This document shows, piece after piece, positions 45,905 to 57,204 of a stretch of DNA of 64,000 nt (its first letter is position 1; every line of letters starts with the position of its first letter). A program made the translations under genes and the position numbers. The stretch is from Macrolepiota albuminosa. Taxonomy: Eukaryota; Basidiomycota; Agaricomycetes; Agaricales; Agaricaceae. Location of the stretch: NCBI GenBank assembly GCA_027475525.1, contig JAMWFC010000009.1, forward strand, positions 1,860,001 through 1,924,000. Direction: 5' to 3'. The notes under the pieces are model-generated. The model was not told where the DNA came from, did not search any database, and worked only from the letters and a program-made list of their open reading frames with translations.

Positions 45905-48900
45905 TCAGTTGCGTTCATCACGCCGCTTTTCAGTTGCGCGATAGCGCCTCAACCGACCATCTGTGTCGCTTAGCACAACTTTTTCCACCTTCACCGGCGA
46001 ACCATTCACAACGACCAAGTCGTTCACGAAATCCAGCGACACCTTGTTCTTACGCATGAACGGTATACCGATGATCATATCGTAGCGATCAAAATTTGCT
46101 ATGTCCACATATTCCTTCGTCAACGTTCCTGACATCTTTATTCGTACTTCTGCGCCAAACTGCACCATGGCGCGACTCCCTACCGTCCCCAGCTGGAGCA
46201 TCAACGGCTCCTCCAGTTCATGAACGCGAATCGCGTTGACGTGAGCAAACTGGGGCATAATGCCCGTGGTGGTACTCCCAGAGTCCCACAACGTCCATGC
46301 CGGATGTCCATTGACATCAACATACGTGACCAGACACTCCTTCTCCTCGGGAGTATAGCGTGGCCTCTGCAACTTATTAGTTGCTTTCTGCAGGGTTACG
46401 CGTCTCATTCGGACGCGCTGATCTCCACGGCACTCAGTCAGTGCAAACAGATGTTCTTCCTTGTCATCACGAGCGTAATAGTCACTGTCGTAGACGTCCA
46501 CTGCGACGTATTCGTCACCATCAATCTGGACGCTCTCAGCGTCATCCACTTCTGACCCATCAGCCTCTGCTTGCGGCTCCTCCTCGATTTCATCGTCCTC
46601 GTCATCACTGACGACATCGCTCGGTGCCGCAGCCATATGGGCTGCTCGGATGTGTGCCTTAGGAGGGGCGGGATACTCCTTAGCAAAGTGCCCGCTCCTG
46701 CCACAATTGTAGCATGCTGAGGGGTCCCCGGCAGGCCTTCTCTGGCCCACTCCTGGAACTCCAGCGGTTTTACCCGCCATACGCGCTGCAGGCGCCACCA
46801 CTCCTCTTGGTGCTACTTGATTCTGACCCAAAAAGGGTCGACTGTCCTTCGCTGGCAATTGTCCAGCAGGTTTCGATCGAGGCCGTTGGCCTCCAGGAAT
46901 TGTCTTGCGAACCACGAATCGCGGATTGCGATTGTTCTCCATCTCCGTCCGCTTGGCCAGGAAGGTTCCCACCTTCACTGCCTGACGGTTCACGGTTCCT
47001 CGGCGGGAGCTCCGCTGCTCATAATGGTTCGCAGTCCGTGTCGACTGCTCATAACGGATGGCATACGCCAAGAACTCGGTCACAGTATTGACCTCCGGAG
47101 ACAGATTGTCGTTGCGTATCAACGCTCGTCTCATGTCTGCTGGTATTCCGTCCAGGAATGTCTCGCGAATAGTATATTCGTCTGGATAGATGGCCATATT
47201 CTGTGCATGACCCACCAGGTCATCATAAAAGGTCTGGATGCCAGTCTTAGCGTCATACACTGCCTTTCTAAAGGCATCACGGGCTTCCTGCATCGTAGCA
47301 GCGTTGACGAAGCGATTGTACAGTCCTATCAGGACTTCCTTAAATGTCCAATGCAGTTTGTCGCGATTGATGTGGAGAACATGGCGACGAAACCAATTCC
47401 GAGCCTCTCCCTCCATAAATTCGTGTAGCACGAATATCCTTTCCTGGTCCATGTCGTCTCCACCATAGCAGCATGCTGCGAGGTGGTAACACACGTCCAT
47501 GGCCCAGTACTCCAGTTGGGAGAACCTATGTCCTCCGGCATACGCACGTATGTGCTTACCATCAGATTTACGAGGACTTACCCCAGCAGGGAACTTAAAT
47601 CTGACTCCAAGGGAGTCATCCACCAGTCGAGTGAGACGGTCGTGCATATGATCCATATGGATCCTGACCGCTTTGTTCATTCCCGGCGTAGTTTCACGCA
47701 ATTCATGAGGTGCGGGCATCGAAAATGCCCGAGGACTGCGAAATAGGTGCTCATTGGCCGCTCTTTCCGGCCGGGGAGTGGGTGCTTGCCTCACTTGTTG
47801 CTCTGCTGGTATTCCACCAGCCTGCCTGCCATTATTACGACGATTATCATCGTCTCAATCGTTAGTTCTGCGATCACGATCTCCACCGTTGTTATTGCGA
47901 CGACTTGGCTCCCTCCGATCGGAGTGACTACTATTGTCACTACCACCCGAACCTCTGTCTGGTTCAGCTGTTTGAGCTGCGAATTGTCGCCGCATATCAT
48001 CAACAGGCGTTACACCCTCACGCCCTTCAAAGGCTACCCCCTGGTCGTCAATTAACAACTCACCATGATCACGCAAGTCCTGGTTGCGTATCCTCTGGTA
48101 ATTGACGCGTTCATTCCAGTTGTCCACTAGGTGGACGCGTCGTACTACGCGTCGTGGTCGTGTCCGCTCTTCAAGAATGTGGACTTTGTCCACCTCTTCC
48201 TTGATTGTGACTTGCTTACGAGGTGTTTTAACCTCCTGTACTGCAAGCAGTGTCTCTGGCTCTGCCGGAGTCGTTGTCACAGTCTCTACCTCAGACAATG
48301 CCTGCTGAGGCACTCCGCTAACAATGCGTTGATGGTTTGCGGCGTTCTGACGCCGAACGTAGTCTTGCTGAGACTCATTAGCCTGACGAGGCGCATTGAG
48401 CAATTCCATCGCATCTGCGATTAATGGCGCTCGTCGGCGCACACTCATCTCACATTCTACTAAATCGGCTGGAGTAGCCATTGAGACTGCTGACCCTCAC
48501 GCTGCTTTGCGCTTAAGGTATTCTACCACTTCGAGTTCGAAGATACGCACAAACAATTCGATATATTCATTCGAATCTGCACGAGGTACATCGTGGCTCC
48601 TAGCAGCCAGCAATTGTAAGTGCTTTACTACATAAAGCTGCAGACGCTTTCGCGTCGATTCCTTTGTGACCGATGGATATCGGTCCAACACCAGCTGTAG
48701 CTGGATAGACAAGGTCGAATGCGACCTTTTGCTTTCCTCATCATCTGAGGAGTCCAGCTCGGACTCTAAGTCCATAACTCTCCTGAGGCCGTCATGCCTC
48801 ACCTGCGGCTGTTTACCGGCTCTTCTGTGCAACTCTGGAATTCCAGGCGCTGTTGACGCCTTGTCCAACCTTACGACCTTGTCGTCTTCCCTACTGACCA

Positions 48901-49390
48901 CTATTGCTGGTCCTTGTGCCTGTCCTTGTGTCGTCCTCGACGATGGTCCCGGTTCAGTGGCAGCATCGGCCACATATTCCAAATGCCGCTCAGTAGGCAC
49001 AGTCCGGAAGGGAGTACTATGCGCAAACGCGCTGCCTTGTACCATTTCCGAGTACTGGGTAACGTCCGGTTGACCCTCCGAGGGAGCTGAAGAGCTCTCG
49101 GGCAATACCGGATACATCAGTGAGGGCATTTGGCTCGCTGGCAGCGACACTCCTGAGACCGCGGATCTATCTCCTGGTTTTCCACCAGGTTGTACAATGG
49201 ACATCATCCGTGATACGGATAGCCCACCAGGCATTCCATAGCTCGCGCTGACATCGCGAGGGGTCTTTTCGTCCCGCTTTGGCGGGGGTTGGTATGCTGA
49301 TGCAGATTGCGTCTTCACAGCCTGAAGCACAGGTAAGTCACCTGCGTCTGCAGCTGGGAACGGAGGATCCGGATCAAGAGAGCCAGTCAT
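45905..49390 (-). pseudogene. Gag-protease of element C
   Basis: ATG 49390 and end 45905, with two TGA stops (48497-48499 and 47855-47857) where B has Arg or the expected codon is Arg. The capsid-like domain lies at about 47530-47080. The knuckle reads CYNCGRSGHFAKEY: the last Cys is Tyr (codon at 46673-46675), which A and B keep as Cys. The retropepsin-like LWDSGSTTTGI is at about 46290-46258. With the stops and the broken knuckle this copy cannot be autonomous. Confidence 0.9.
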
Positions 49391-49501
49391 GGAAGCACGT
49401 TTTCAGCGTGATGCCAACAGAGAATCGAGAGGTTGTGATGAGAGTTGCCTAGTCGGTAACAAGCCTAGAGTCTGAAGCCGATAGCAGAAGATTTAAAAAA
49501 A

Positions 49502-49674
49502 TGTAACCTGGGGTTACTAGTTAGAACTATCTGTGTATTTCACACAGTGCTAAATCAGACCGCAATATCGGATTTGACTAGTACTTAGTGCGAAAACAAG
49601 ATGTTGTCTTACATAATACTATATTAAACAATTATAGTGTCGTTGACGCTAGTGACACGGGTAACTCCATTACA
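49502..49674 (-). repeat. 5' LTR of element C
   Basis: 173 bp, immediately right of the gag leader; followed by the TCAGC duplication at 49675-49679. Confidence 0.95.
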
Positions 49675-50193
49675 TCAGCGGTGTTTTGAGATGATTAAGC
49701 GCATATGCATGAAAACGCCAGTCATCCAGCCAATTGACCCACACATCAACGAGCCCATCTGGCTCATTTGCGATGCGTTGAAGACTGGGGTTGGGGCCAT
49801 GTTTGGCCAGGGTAAAACGTGGCAGACTTGCCCATCTGGCTCATTTGCGATGCGTTGAAGACTGGGGTTGGGGCCATGTTTGGCCAGGGTAAAACGTGGC
49901 AGACTTGCCAACCAGCAGGATTTATGTCCCGTAAATTCACTGCTGCTCAGCAGAATTATGCTGTGCATGAGTTAGAGACACTCGCCATCCTGGAAGCCCT
50001 CCTAAAGTGGGAGGATAAACTGATGGGATATAAGATCCATATTATCACGGATCACAAAGCACTAGAGTTCTTCAAGACTCAGGTGCACCTGTCTCCGCAA
50101 CAACGTCGCTGGATCAACTACATGTCGCGGTACCAGTTCGACATCACCTATGTAAAAGGTGAATTGAACAAAGTCGCGGATTGCCTGTCTTGA
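49675..50193 (+). pseudogene. Pol of B, part 2: RNase H
   Basis: Resumes at QRCFEMIKRICMKTPVIQP after element C and runs to DCLS before TGA 50191-50193. ICDALKTGVGAMFGQ replaces the usual ICDASK; YAVHELETLAILEAL and ITDHKALEFF follow. The 77-bp duplication at 49753 inserts a partial repeat and shifts the frame. Confidence 0.9.
49753..49906. repeat. Tandem 77-bp duplication
   Basis: Exact copies at 49753-49829 and 49830-49906, in the RNase H of B. Confidence 0.95.
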
Positions 50194-50280
50194 TATTTCA
50201 AGAGTGATACTCGAGATGACGTCCATGACGCGCATGACTATGTCCAGGCGGACAAACGTATTGACCCAGAGGGCGAGGAT

Positions 50281-52094
50281 TTGCCTCTGCATCAATTCCA
50301 TGAAATCAGGGAACATAGGGTCAAGTTACATGCCATGCGAGCGCAGGAAACACGTCGCAGTAAGCGACTGCACGAACAGCGAGAGACTCGCGATATTGAA
50401 GCCCAGGTGCTAGTGGATCATGAGGCCCCTCAGCCAAGTGAAGAGACAAGGCAAGGGGTGCTGATGGGAGGCACTGGTATGATGCTCCAGCAAGCACTGG
50501 AGTCACAAGACCATATTCCTGCACCGGCTGACCTAGGCAATGTGCAGTTCCGCACACGTATCCAACAGGGATACAAGGATGATAATTTCTTTGTAGAGAT
50601 TCTGAACGCTATCCAAGCGCACCCGCGCTTCAAGGTGGAGCAACAGCTCATCTACCTTATCAGACCCACAGGGTCCAAAGTCATCTGCATCCCCCGGGAG
50701 AGGTCGTTGATTACGACTATCCTGGACCAGGCCCACACAGTGGTGGGCCACTTCGGAACTCAGAAAACGCTGGACTATGTGCGACGCTGGTACTGGTGGC
50801 CGCAAATGGCCAAGGAGACGAGCCAGTTCTGCTCGACATGCGAGCAATGTCAACAGTCGAAAGTATCGACTCTGAAGCCACCAGGAAAGCTGCACTCACT
50901 ACCCATACCAGTCAAACCCTGGGACTCGATCGGGATGGACTTTATAGGTCCGTTCCCTGAGTCGAAGGGTTTTAACTACCTTTGGGTAGTGATCTGCAGA
51001 ATGACCAGTATGGTCCATCTCATTCCGGTGAGAACCACCATGACAGCGTCGGACTTGTCGTGGATCTATCTCAAGGAGATAGTGCACCTCCATGGATTGC
51101 CAAGCTCGATCGTAAGCAATCGAGATGCTAAATTCACTTCCAAATGGTGGAAGGAGCTGCACAACCTGCTAGGAGCAAAGTTGCTCATGTTGACATCGTT
51201 TCATCCGCAAACGGATGGTCAAACTGAACGTGCAAATAGAAATATTGCACAAATACTGCGAGCATTCGTATGTCCTGATCAGAAGGACTGGGTGGATAGA
51301 TGTCCACTTGTGGAATTTGCGATAAATGCGAGTATATCGGAAACCACAGGGTACTCACCCTTTGAACTCAACAATGGCTACATGCCATCCATGATTCGTG
51401 AACTTTGTACGGACGAAGTTATTCATGTGGGAGTAAAGCAGTTTGCGCGCAACACGCTGAGGAATCTGGCAGATGCCCATGACGCAATTATAGAATCACG
51501 TGTATGGCAGACCAAACATGCGAATAATCGCAGACGTGATGAGCCGGACATCGAGAAAGGGAGCCTAGTGTACCTTTCAACGAAGAACTTGAACCTGCCG
51601 AAAGGCAGGGCGAGTAAGTTGTGTCCGAAGTGGATTGGACCATATAAGGTCCTTGAGGCGGAGCCTTGAACCTGCCGAAAGGCAGGGCGAGTAAGTTGTG
51701 TCCGAAGTGGATTGGACCATATAAGGTCCTTGAGGCGGAGCCGAGCACGTCTAACTACGTGCTGGAACTACCCCAGGCGCTGCAAGCGCACAGGATAGTG
51801 CCCAAGTTTCACGTGTCACTATTGCAACCGTATATGGTCAGTAGTGATGCGCTCTTCCCTAACCGCGCAACTCCGGAGCCATATGACGTTGGAACTGGCA
51901 ATGACCAGGAGTGGTTTGTAGATGACCTCATAGGTCATCGGTGGACAAAAGGAAGCCTCGAATTTGAGGTAAGGTGGAGCTTAGGTGATACTACCTGGGA
52001 ACCACTAGTGAACTGCAAAGACCTTGCAGCGATGGACAGGTATCTAGAGTTGCAGGGCATGAAATGCCCTCAACAGCTAGCAAAACGTGCGTAA
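50281..52094 (+). pseudogene. Integrase of element B
   Basis: Same architecture as the C integrase: HHCC, GMDFIGPF and HPQTDGQTERANRN present, but the second catalytic Asp is Asn (IVSNRDAKF, about 51112-51138; C has SDRD). The frame is broken only by the 77-bp duplication at 51588, after which it continues to LAKRA at 52094 with a chromodomain-like tail. The Asp to Asn change should abolish activity (established for DDE integrases). Confidence 0.9.
51588..51741. repeat. Tandem 77-bp duplication
   Basis: Exact copies at 51588-51664 and 51665-51741, in the integrase C-terminus of B. Confidence 0.95.
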
Positions 52095-52259
52095 CGTGCG
52101 TGTGGTGGTGGAATGTGGACAAAGTCCACTTTGATTGCTGGTGAGAGGCCGGGTGGCATGTATTTGTGGTTGTGTACACCACTAGCGGAGTTGGGAGATT
52201 GTTTTTTTTTTCCTTTCTTTTCTCAGTCCCAATACACGTAGTCTACGTGTCTAGTGAAA

Positions 52260-55199
52260 ATGGCCTATTGGGGGCTGCAAAAGAGTGATCAGAGCCGGCA
52301 AGGCTCTAGTGGAGGGGGGAGACCCCCGAATATACAAATGTAAACTCAATACCAGAGGCAGCCGCCATATCCGGCGGCAAGCCAGTTTTAGTCAGCGGGC
52401 GTGGCCTACCCAGGCCGTGACAAGCCACTCCCATACCAGACGCCCCTCCACTTGCAAGAGATGGAGGTCGACGATGAAGGGCGCTATGGGCGCCCAGAGG
52501 ACAGCACGCACCACAAGCGCTACTACCAGGAACTGTCATCATGCTCGGCTGCATCGAATCCGACGTATGCGGGTGCGGTGACGGGGCCACCATCAGTACC
52601 ATGGGCGCATTGGCCCATGGCAGAGTCGTATAAGAGGCCTGCACCACAAGCGCAGAGGTTACCAGTGTCAGATGTGCTGTTGGGCAGACTAGAAGCAGCG
52701 GGACAGCCAGTCCCTGCAACTGCGTCCTTTCTGCAGGACAGTCTGGGCGTGATGGTGATGGAGGGGTTTCTCGACCAGATCGAGCTGATGAAGAGGCAGC
52801 ACGTCGCAGCGCTGGAACAGATCAAACGCGCATCTAAGCGCAAAATCGCCACGTCTGAGGAGCTGACCGCCGAGGTCAAGAGGGCTAAATATTGGCCCAG
52901 TCGACCGGTCGACCCTCCACAGGCAAGGATGCCGTCAGACACGCAATTCGCGCGCCATGAGCAGCCTGCTCAGCCCGTTGCGTCGTCATCAAGGTTACCC
53001 AATTCGGGCCCTCAGGCCTCCTCGGAGTCGCTGGCTGCAGCCAGTGAACCCTTGGCAGGTCTGTCCCTGGGTCAGCAGGAAGCCGCATCATCCTGGGCTC
53101 CACCTATGGGGCCCAAAACCGTCACTGTGGCGCCAAGAGCACCTGTTACCATCATCCCTTGCGCTGAGCCTGGAGGGAGAATTCTGGCACGAAATGCGCC
53201 TGCCCCTCCAGTGGCTCAGCCACAACTAGAATCACTTGCCCTGACCAAGTCGGGGCCATCTCGTCAGCGCCGCGGCCGCAAGCCACCTCTTGATGCCTCT
53301 AAATTGGAGGTTATAATCTTCCCTGCTGGCATTCCCGCACGAGCGGGAGAAGTCCAGATGTTGTTTATGCTGCCGGTGTTTGTACCGGCCCCACCAGAAC
53401 ACTACCCCATGGTTGTATTGACCCCAGACCCCCGCACGCCGGAACAGTATGATGGTCTGGTGGCGACCTCGAGAGGGAAGACCATGCCTGAAAAAGGCAA
53501 AGCACCAGTACCATCCTTGTCCAACAATAGTGACTATGGAGAGTTGAGTTCGGAGCAGGAGGAGGACGGGGAGGAGGGGGAATCGGCCGTGGACCGATTC
53601 CAACGAGTATCGCACAATAAGCGCATTGCAAAGAAGAAGGCAATTCACGCCAAGGAGCTCAAGGCCCAGAAGTATAGGGCTGAGGATGAATTCTCGGGGA
53701 GGATCTCTGATGGCTTGGGGGTGAAGGTGTGGGGGCCGCTCGATATTGAGCGAATGAATTCGTGCTTTAGAGGAGCACTCAGCCACTGCACCTATTATTT
53801 GTATGCCATGAATATGGTGCTGATGGGAGCTGACGCCAATATAGCAGCATCATATAAGTATTCCTCTGGCCATCGTGCCCACATTCCGGGTACGATTGTG
53901 TATAAGCATGCCCTGCACAGTCTTCTCCGCACTCCGCTAGAGCTGGACCAGCTCTATAAGTACTACGTAAATGTGCATGTCCCGCGTCACGACAGAATTG
54001 TCACGTACATGTTGATCACAGAGCTCCAGATGTTCACGCAGCGGACAGTTGAGGCTCTGCATGATTGAACCATGCAGCTCCTGATGAAGGAGCCTAAGTA
54101 CCAGGACCTCGTCAACCCAATGCAGGGCCCTGACGACCTCACTTTTGTCGAGCGACAACACATTCCGGGGCGCTTCTTGTGCACGAAAGACGATGGCACC
54201 ACAGTGTTGCACGGAATGCGCGCTCAGGATCCAGCCACACCGTTTGACCTCGACCAGCTGGTGCAGTACACGCTGGTCTTTGGCCGACCCAGGTTGGAAA
54301 ATACCTATCAAGGTATCGCCGTGGATCATGCCTATCGCATGCACTGGTGGACCCTCTTCGGGTTCGCCTTATGTTGAGCTCTGTGCGCTAACAGCGCAGC
54401 CAAGCCGGTGATCATGCGGCGCATGACCCTCGTCGTGGCCCGTCCAGGGCTTTATCGAGAGGTGATTGCCTCATATGACACCATGTTCCCCGAGCAGCCA
54501 TTTGAGCCCCAATGTGGGCCGCAGCTTGAGATTCACCAAGTTCACATGCCTGATGACCATGCACGGAACTTCTCCAATGACGACACATTACGTGTCCTTC
54601 TACACAACCGGATCCCGCTGGAATGGGTGGACCACACGTACATGTATGGCGTAGTCTTCCTGGAACAGCAGTTCCATTCCCCCACGATGTCAATGGACAT
54701 CTTCAAACAGGTCGATGACAAGCGCATGGAGCGCCTCTCCAAGTATGGCACCCCTGCCGCAATCCCGCAATGGGATAGATGGCGGGAGATGACTGAAGAC
54801 AATCACTATTGTCTTATGTTCAAGCATCACGAGGAGAGCAAGCTCCTGGAAAACCCTGAGGCCAACGGCCTCTATTATTTGATTGGCATGGACCCGAATC
54901 AGGTCAGCCTCCTAAAATGCACGGCAGCGCATGACCTGTCCACAGCTGACATGGACCCAGGCCGGGTCAATCTCCTGTCATGCACAGCAGAGCAGGGTAC
55001 GCTTACCACCACAGCTTTAGCGATTAACGTCGCACTAACAGAGCCTATGGTGGTAGACACGCCTGCAGTCGAGGGGCCTATAACCCCACCAAGGATGGAA
55101 TCGGCGCCTCCCCCTCCCGCGATTAACGTCGCACTGGAGGAGGAGTCAATGGTGACTGAGACGGGTGCAGTTGCGGGAGCATTGTCATCCGGGTCCTAG
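52260..55199 (+). pseudogene. ORF3 of element B
   Basis: Homologue of ORF3 of C along its whole length, with the same N-terminus (MAYWGLQKSDQSRQGSSGGG), coiled helix, acidic/basic stretch, folded part and INVAL-repeat tail. Breaks: a small deletion with a stop near 52342, TGA 54066-54068 and TGA 54375-54377; at the last two C has CGA. The long intact run 52401-54065 argues for former selection on the protein. Function unknown; position after integrase is where retroviruses have env, but no membrane segments are visible. Confidence 0.85.
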
Positions 55200-55297
55200 A
55201 CCCATGTTAATGTTTTGTTGTGTAGGTACCTCCGAGTCATTCACTTGAACCATTTCAGCTGATACGCACTCCAGAGTTGCATGTAGATACAGCAGAC

Positions 55298-55451
55298 CCA
55301 GAGGCGGGGTCACTCTTAATTTTTGTTTTTTTTATTTTAGTATATACATATTTATCCTGCATCTACTGCTGGCGCCAGAGGCGGGGTCACTCTTAATTTT
55401 TGTTTTTTTTATTTTAGTATATACATATTTATCCTGCATCTACTGCTGGCG
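55298..55451. repeat. Tandem 77-bp duplication
   Basis: Exact copies at 55298-55374 and 55375-55451, in the non-coding tail of B between ORF3 and the 3' LTR. Confidence 0.95.
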
Positions 55452-55630
55452 CAATGTGCACCCTTGTCCGATAAGGACTGACTTCCAGTGTGTCTAGATG
55501 ACACATCTATGCTGCGAACAACTGCTAACGTCTGGCAGCCATGCAATACACGTGTATTCATTGAGAGTATGCACTATCGTGCATCCTACATCTCGCTCCA
55601 ACTTCCTTCCTAAGACTGAGTATTCGGTCT

Positions 55631-55642
55631 CATTGGGGGGTA
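55631..55642 (+). promoter_or_regulatory. Polypurine tract of B
   Basis: CATTGGGGGGTA directly before the 3' LTR start at 55643. Confidence 0.8.
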
Positions 55643-55816
55643 TGTAACGGAGTCATACGTATTATTAGCGTTAACAATGCTATAATTATACAGTAGAGTA
55701 TTACATAAGCCAACATCTTGTTTTCACTCTAAGTACTAGTCAAATCCGATACTGCGGTCTGATTTAGCACTTGTGTGATACTCACAAGATAGTTCTAACC
55801 CATAACTCAGGTTACA
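55643..55816 (+). repeat. 3' LTR of element B
   Basis: 174 bp, TGTAACGGAG...GGTTACA, followed by ACGTG at 55817-55821, matching 32862-32866. Confidence 0.95.
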
Positions 55817-57164
55817 ACGTGTTTGCTGCTATTTTGTCTGCAGAACTGTGGGCTCTGAGCACTCTCAATATGCCTGCAGTACGCGATCCATTTCCCATCT
55901 TATCCATGTGAGGTAATTGGTTTGCGTGGTTGCAAGTAAACAGTCAATCCTCATATTGTAACTCCTCCAACAATTATCTGATATCTGACATGTGGTGGGC
56001 AATAGCATTGACTGGATCTGCCCATCATTACTGGCACATTGGTTCTAATGGGTATGGTACTTTTTTACAGGTGGAAACAGGCTTCAAGGTACTGTACGTT
56101 GTGTGACCAAAGTCCGGGTCTTTCGAGGATTTTGCTACCATCTCTATTTTTACGGAGAAGTATGTAATGCATGAGGCAAACACTGACTTGTGGGATACCA
56201 AAGTGGTTGTATTGGAACCTGGTGATGTTTTGTGAGTGGTGCCCTTATGTTGCTGCATATAAGATATAACTGATCCCATAGTATTGTGCACCCTAATGTG
56301 CCACTTTGTGTCGTGACACTGGTGTCTTTTATATGTGTTGGAGGTCATTATTATCTAGCAACCACTCTTGCTAATTCCATTATTGGGATATATCATCATT
56401 TTGTGGGTAGTCAAACCCTCGCAAACACTGATCATGGAAAGGCTTCTCATTCTATACTGGTTTACATGCTTGTGCATTACTACCAGTATACAAAGAAACT
56501 TTTTGAGGGCGACCTAGGTAAGCATACTGATGTTGCCTTCTAATTTTTAGTTAATTTAATTTAATTTAATTAATTATCTTTTTAAAAATATTTAATTTCT
56601 TGTAGACCAGGAGTATCAGCACATGCCAGATTGGGATACCTGGGAAGGCGCACTGTCTATTTTCTTGCTGTGCAATTATTTTGAATTGCATAGTGCTCTT
56701 ATAAATTGGAACTACCCATTTAATACAGATGTTTGCCCTTTTGAGTTGTTTATCAAAAACTGCTCAAGGGCCTGCAAAATTGTGTACTGGTACTTCCTTC
56801 ATCATACCTTTTGCAGGCCTGGTGATTTTTTAAACGGTTATGATGCATTCCAGACCATTTACTCTGTGTTTTTGGCTTGTCATGCTCATGTGCTTGTTCT
56901 ACATAAGAGAGCTGCTCGTACGTTGGGAATACAAGGTGAGGTTGAAGGGCTGGGTACCTCTTTGGTTTGGACAGCAGTTTGCAAATGTATACGTGGCAGG
57001 CCTGCATGGAATTATTTCAAAACCATGACAGCCAGTTCTTCTGACCAATTGTGTTATTGGAATGGCCCATCATACACTGTAGAGAAGTCTACTTGTGATG
57101 CATACAGTGCGCTACAGTGTTGTCATTATTCTCTTATTACTGGTTTATTCAGTTATATATAATA
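55817..57164 (+). pseudogene. JmjC-like gene, 3' part with decayed JmjC domain
   Basis: Opens with the second copy of the ACGTG duplication and reads VFAAILSAELWALSTLN in the frame left at 32866. The JmjC-like core spans about 55990-56517: HHYWHIGSNGYGTF, then FEDFATISIF, VVVLEPGDVL, an intron, and NVPLCVVTLVSFICVGGHYYLATTL. The usual H-x-D iron ligand pair reads H-I-G (56041-56043), so the Asp is gone. TGA at 56104-56106 lies in a conserved strand, and TGA also ends the previous exon. A last exon (about 56606-57164) codes DWDTWEGALSIFLLCNYFELHS and a Cys-rich end. Active relatives are Fe(II)/2-oxoglutarate dioxygenases; this one should be inactive. Confidence 0.65.
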
Positions 57165-57204
57165 GATTGTCCTCATCTCAATGGTTTGGTTTATGGTAAT
57201 AAGG

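Larger units (their letters stand above)
38304..49674 (-). mobile_element. Gypsy family-1 element C, nested in B
   Basis: An 11,371-bp element in the opposite orientation to B. 3' LTR 38304-38476 and 5' LTR 49502-49674, each 173 bp. The target duplication TCAGC is at 38299-38303 and 49675-49679. Skipping it restores the RNase H frame of B exactly. Order on the minus strand: gag-protease, RT/RNase H, integrase, ORF3. A purine tract (read GGGGGGTA on the minus strand) precedes the 3' LTR. Confidence 0.97.
32867..55816 (+). mobile_element. Gypsy family-1 element B (complete, interrupted by C)
   Basis: 5' LTR 32867-33040 and 3' LTR 55643-55816 (174 bp each). The target duplication is ACGTG at 32862-32866 and 55817-55821. 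Internal order: gag-protease, RT, [element C inserted at 38304-49674], RNase H, integrase, ORF3. Without C and its 5-bp duplication B is 11,574 bp. The two LTRs differ at six places, two of them transversions. B sits in an exon of the JmjC-like gene. Confidence 0.95.
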
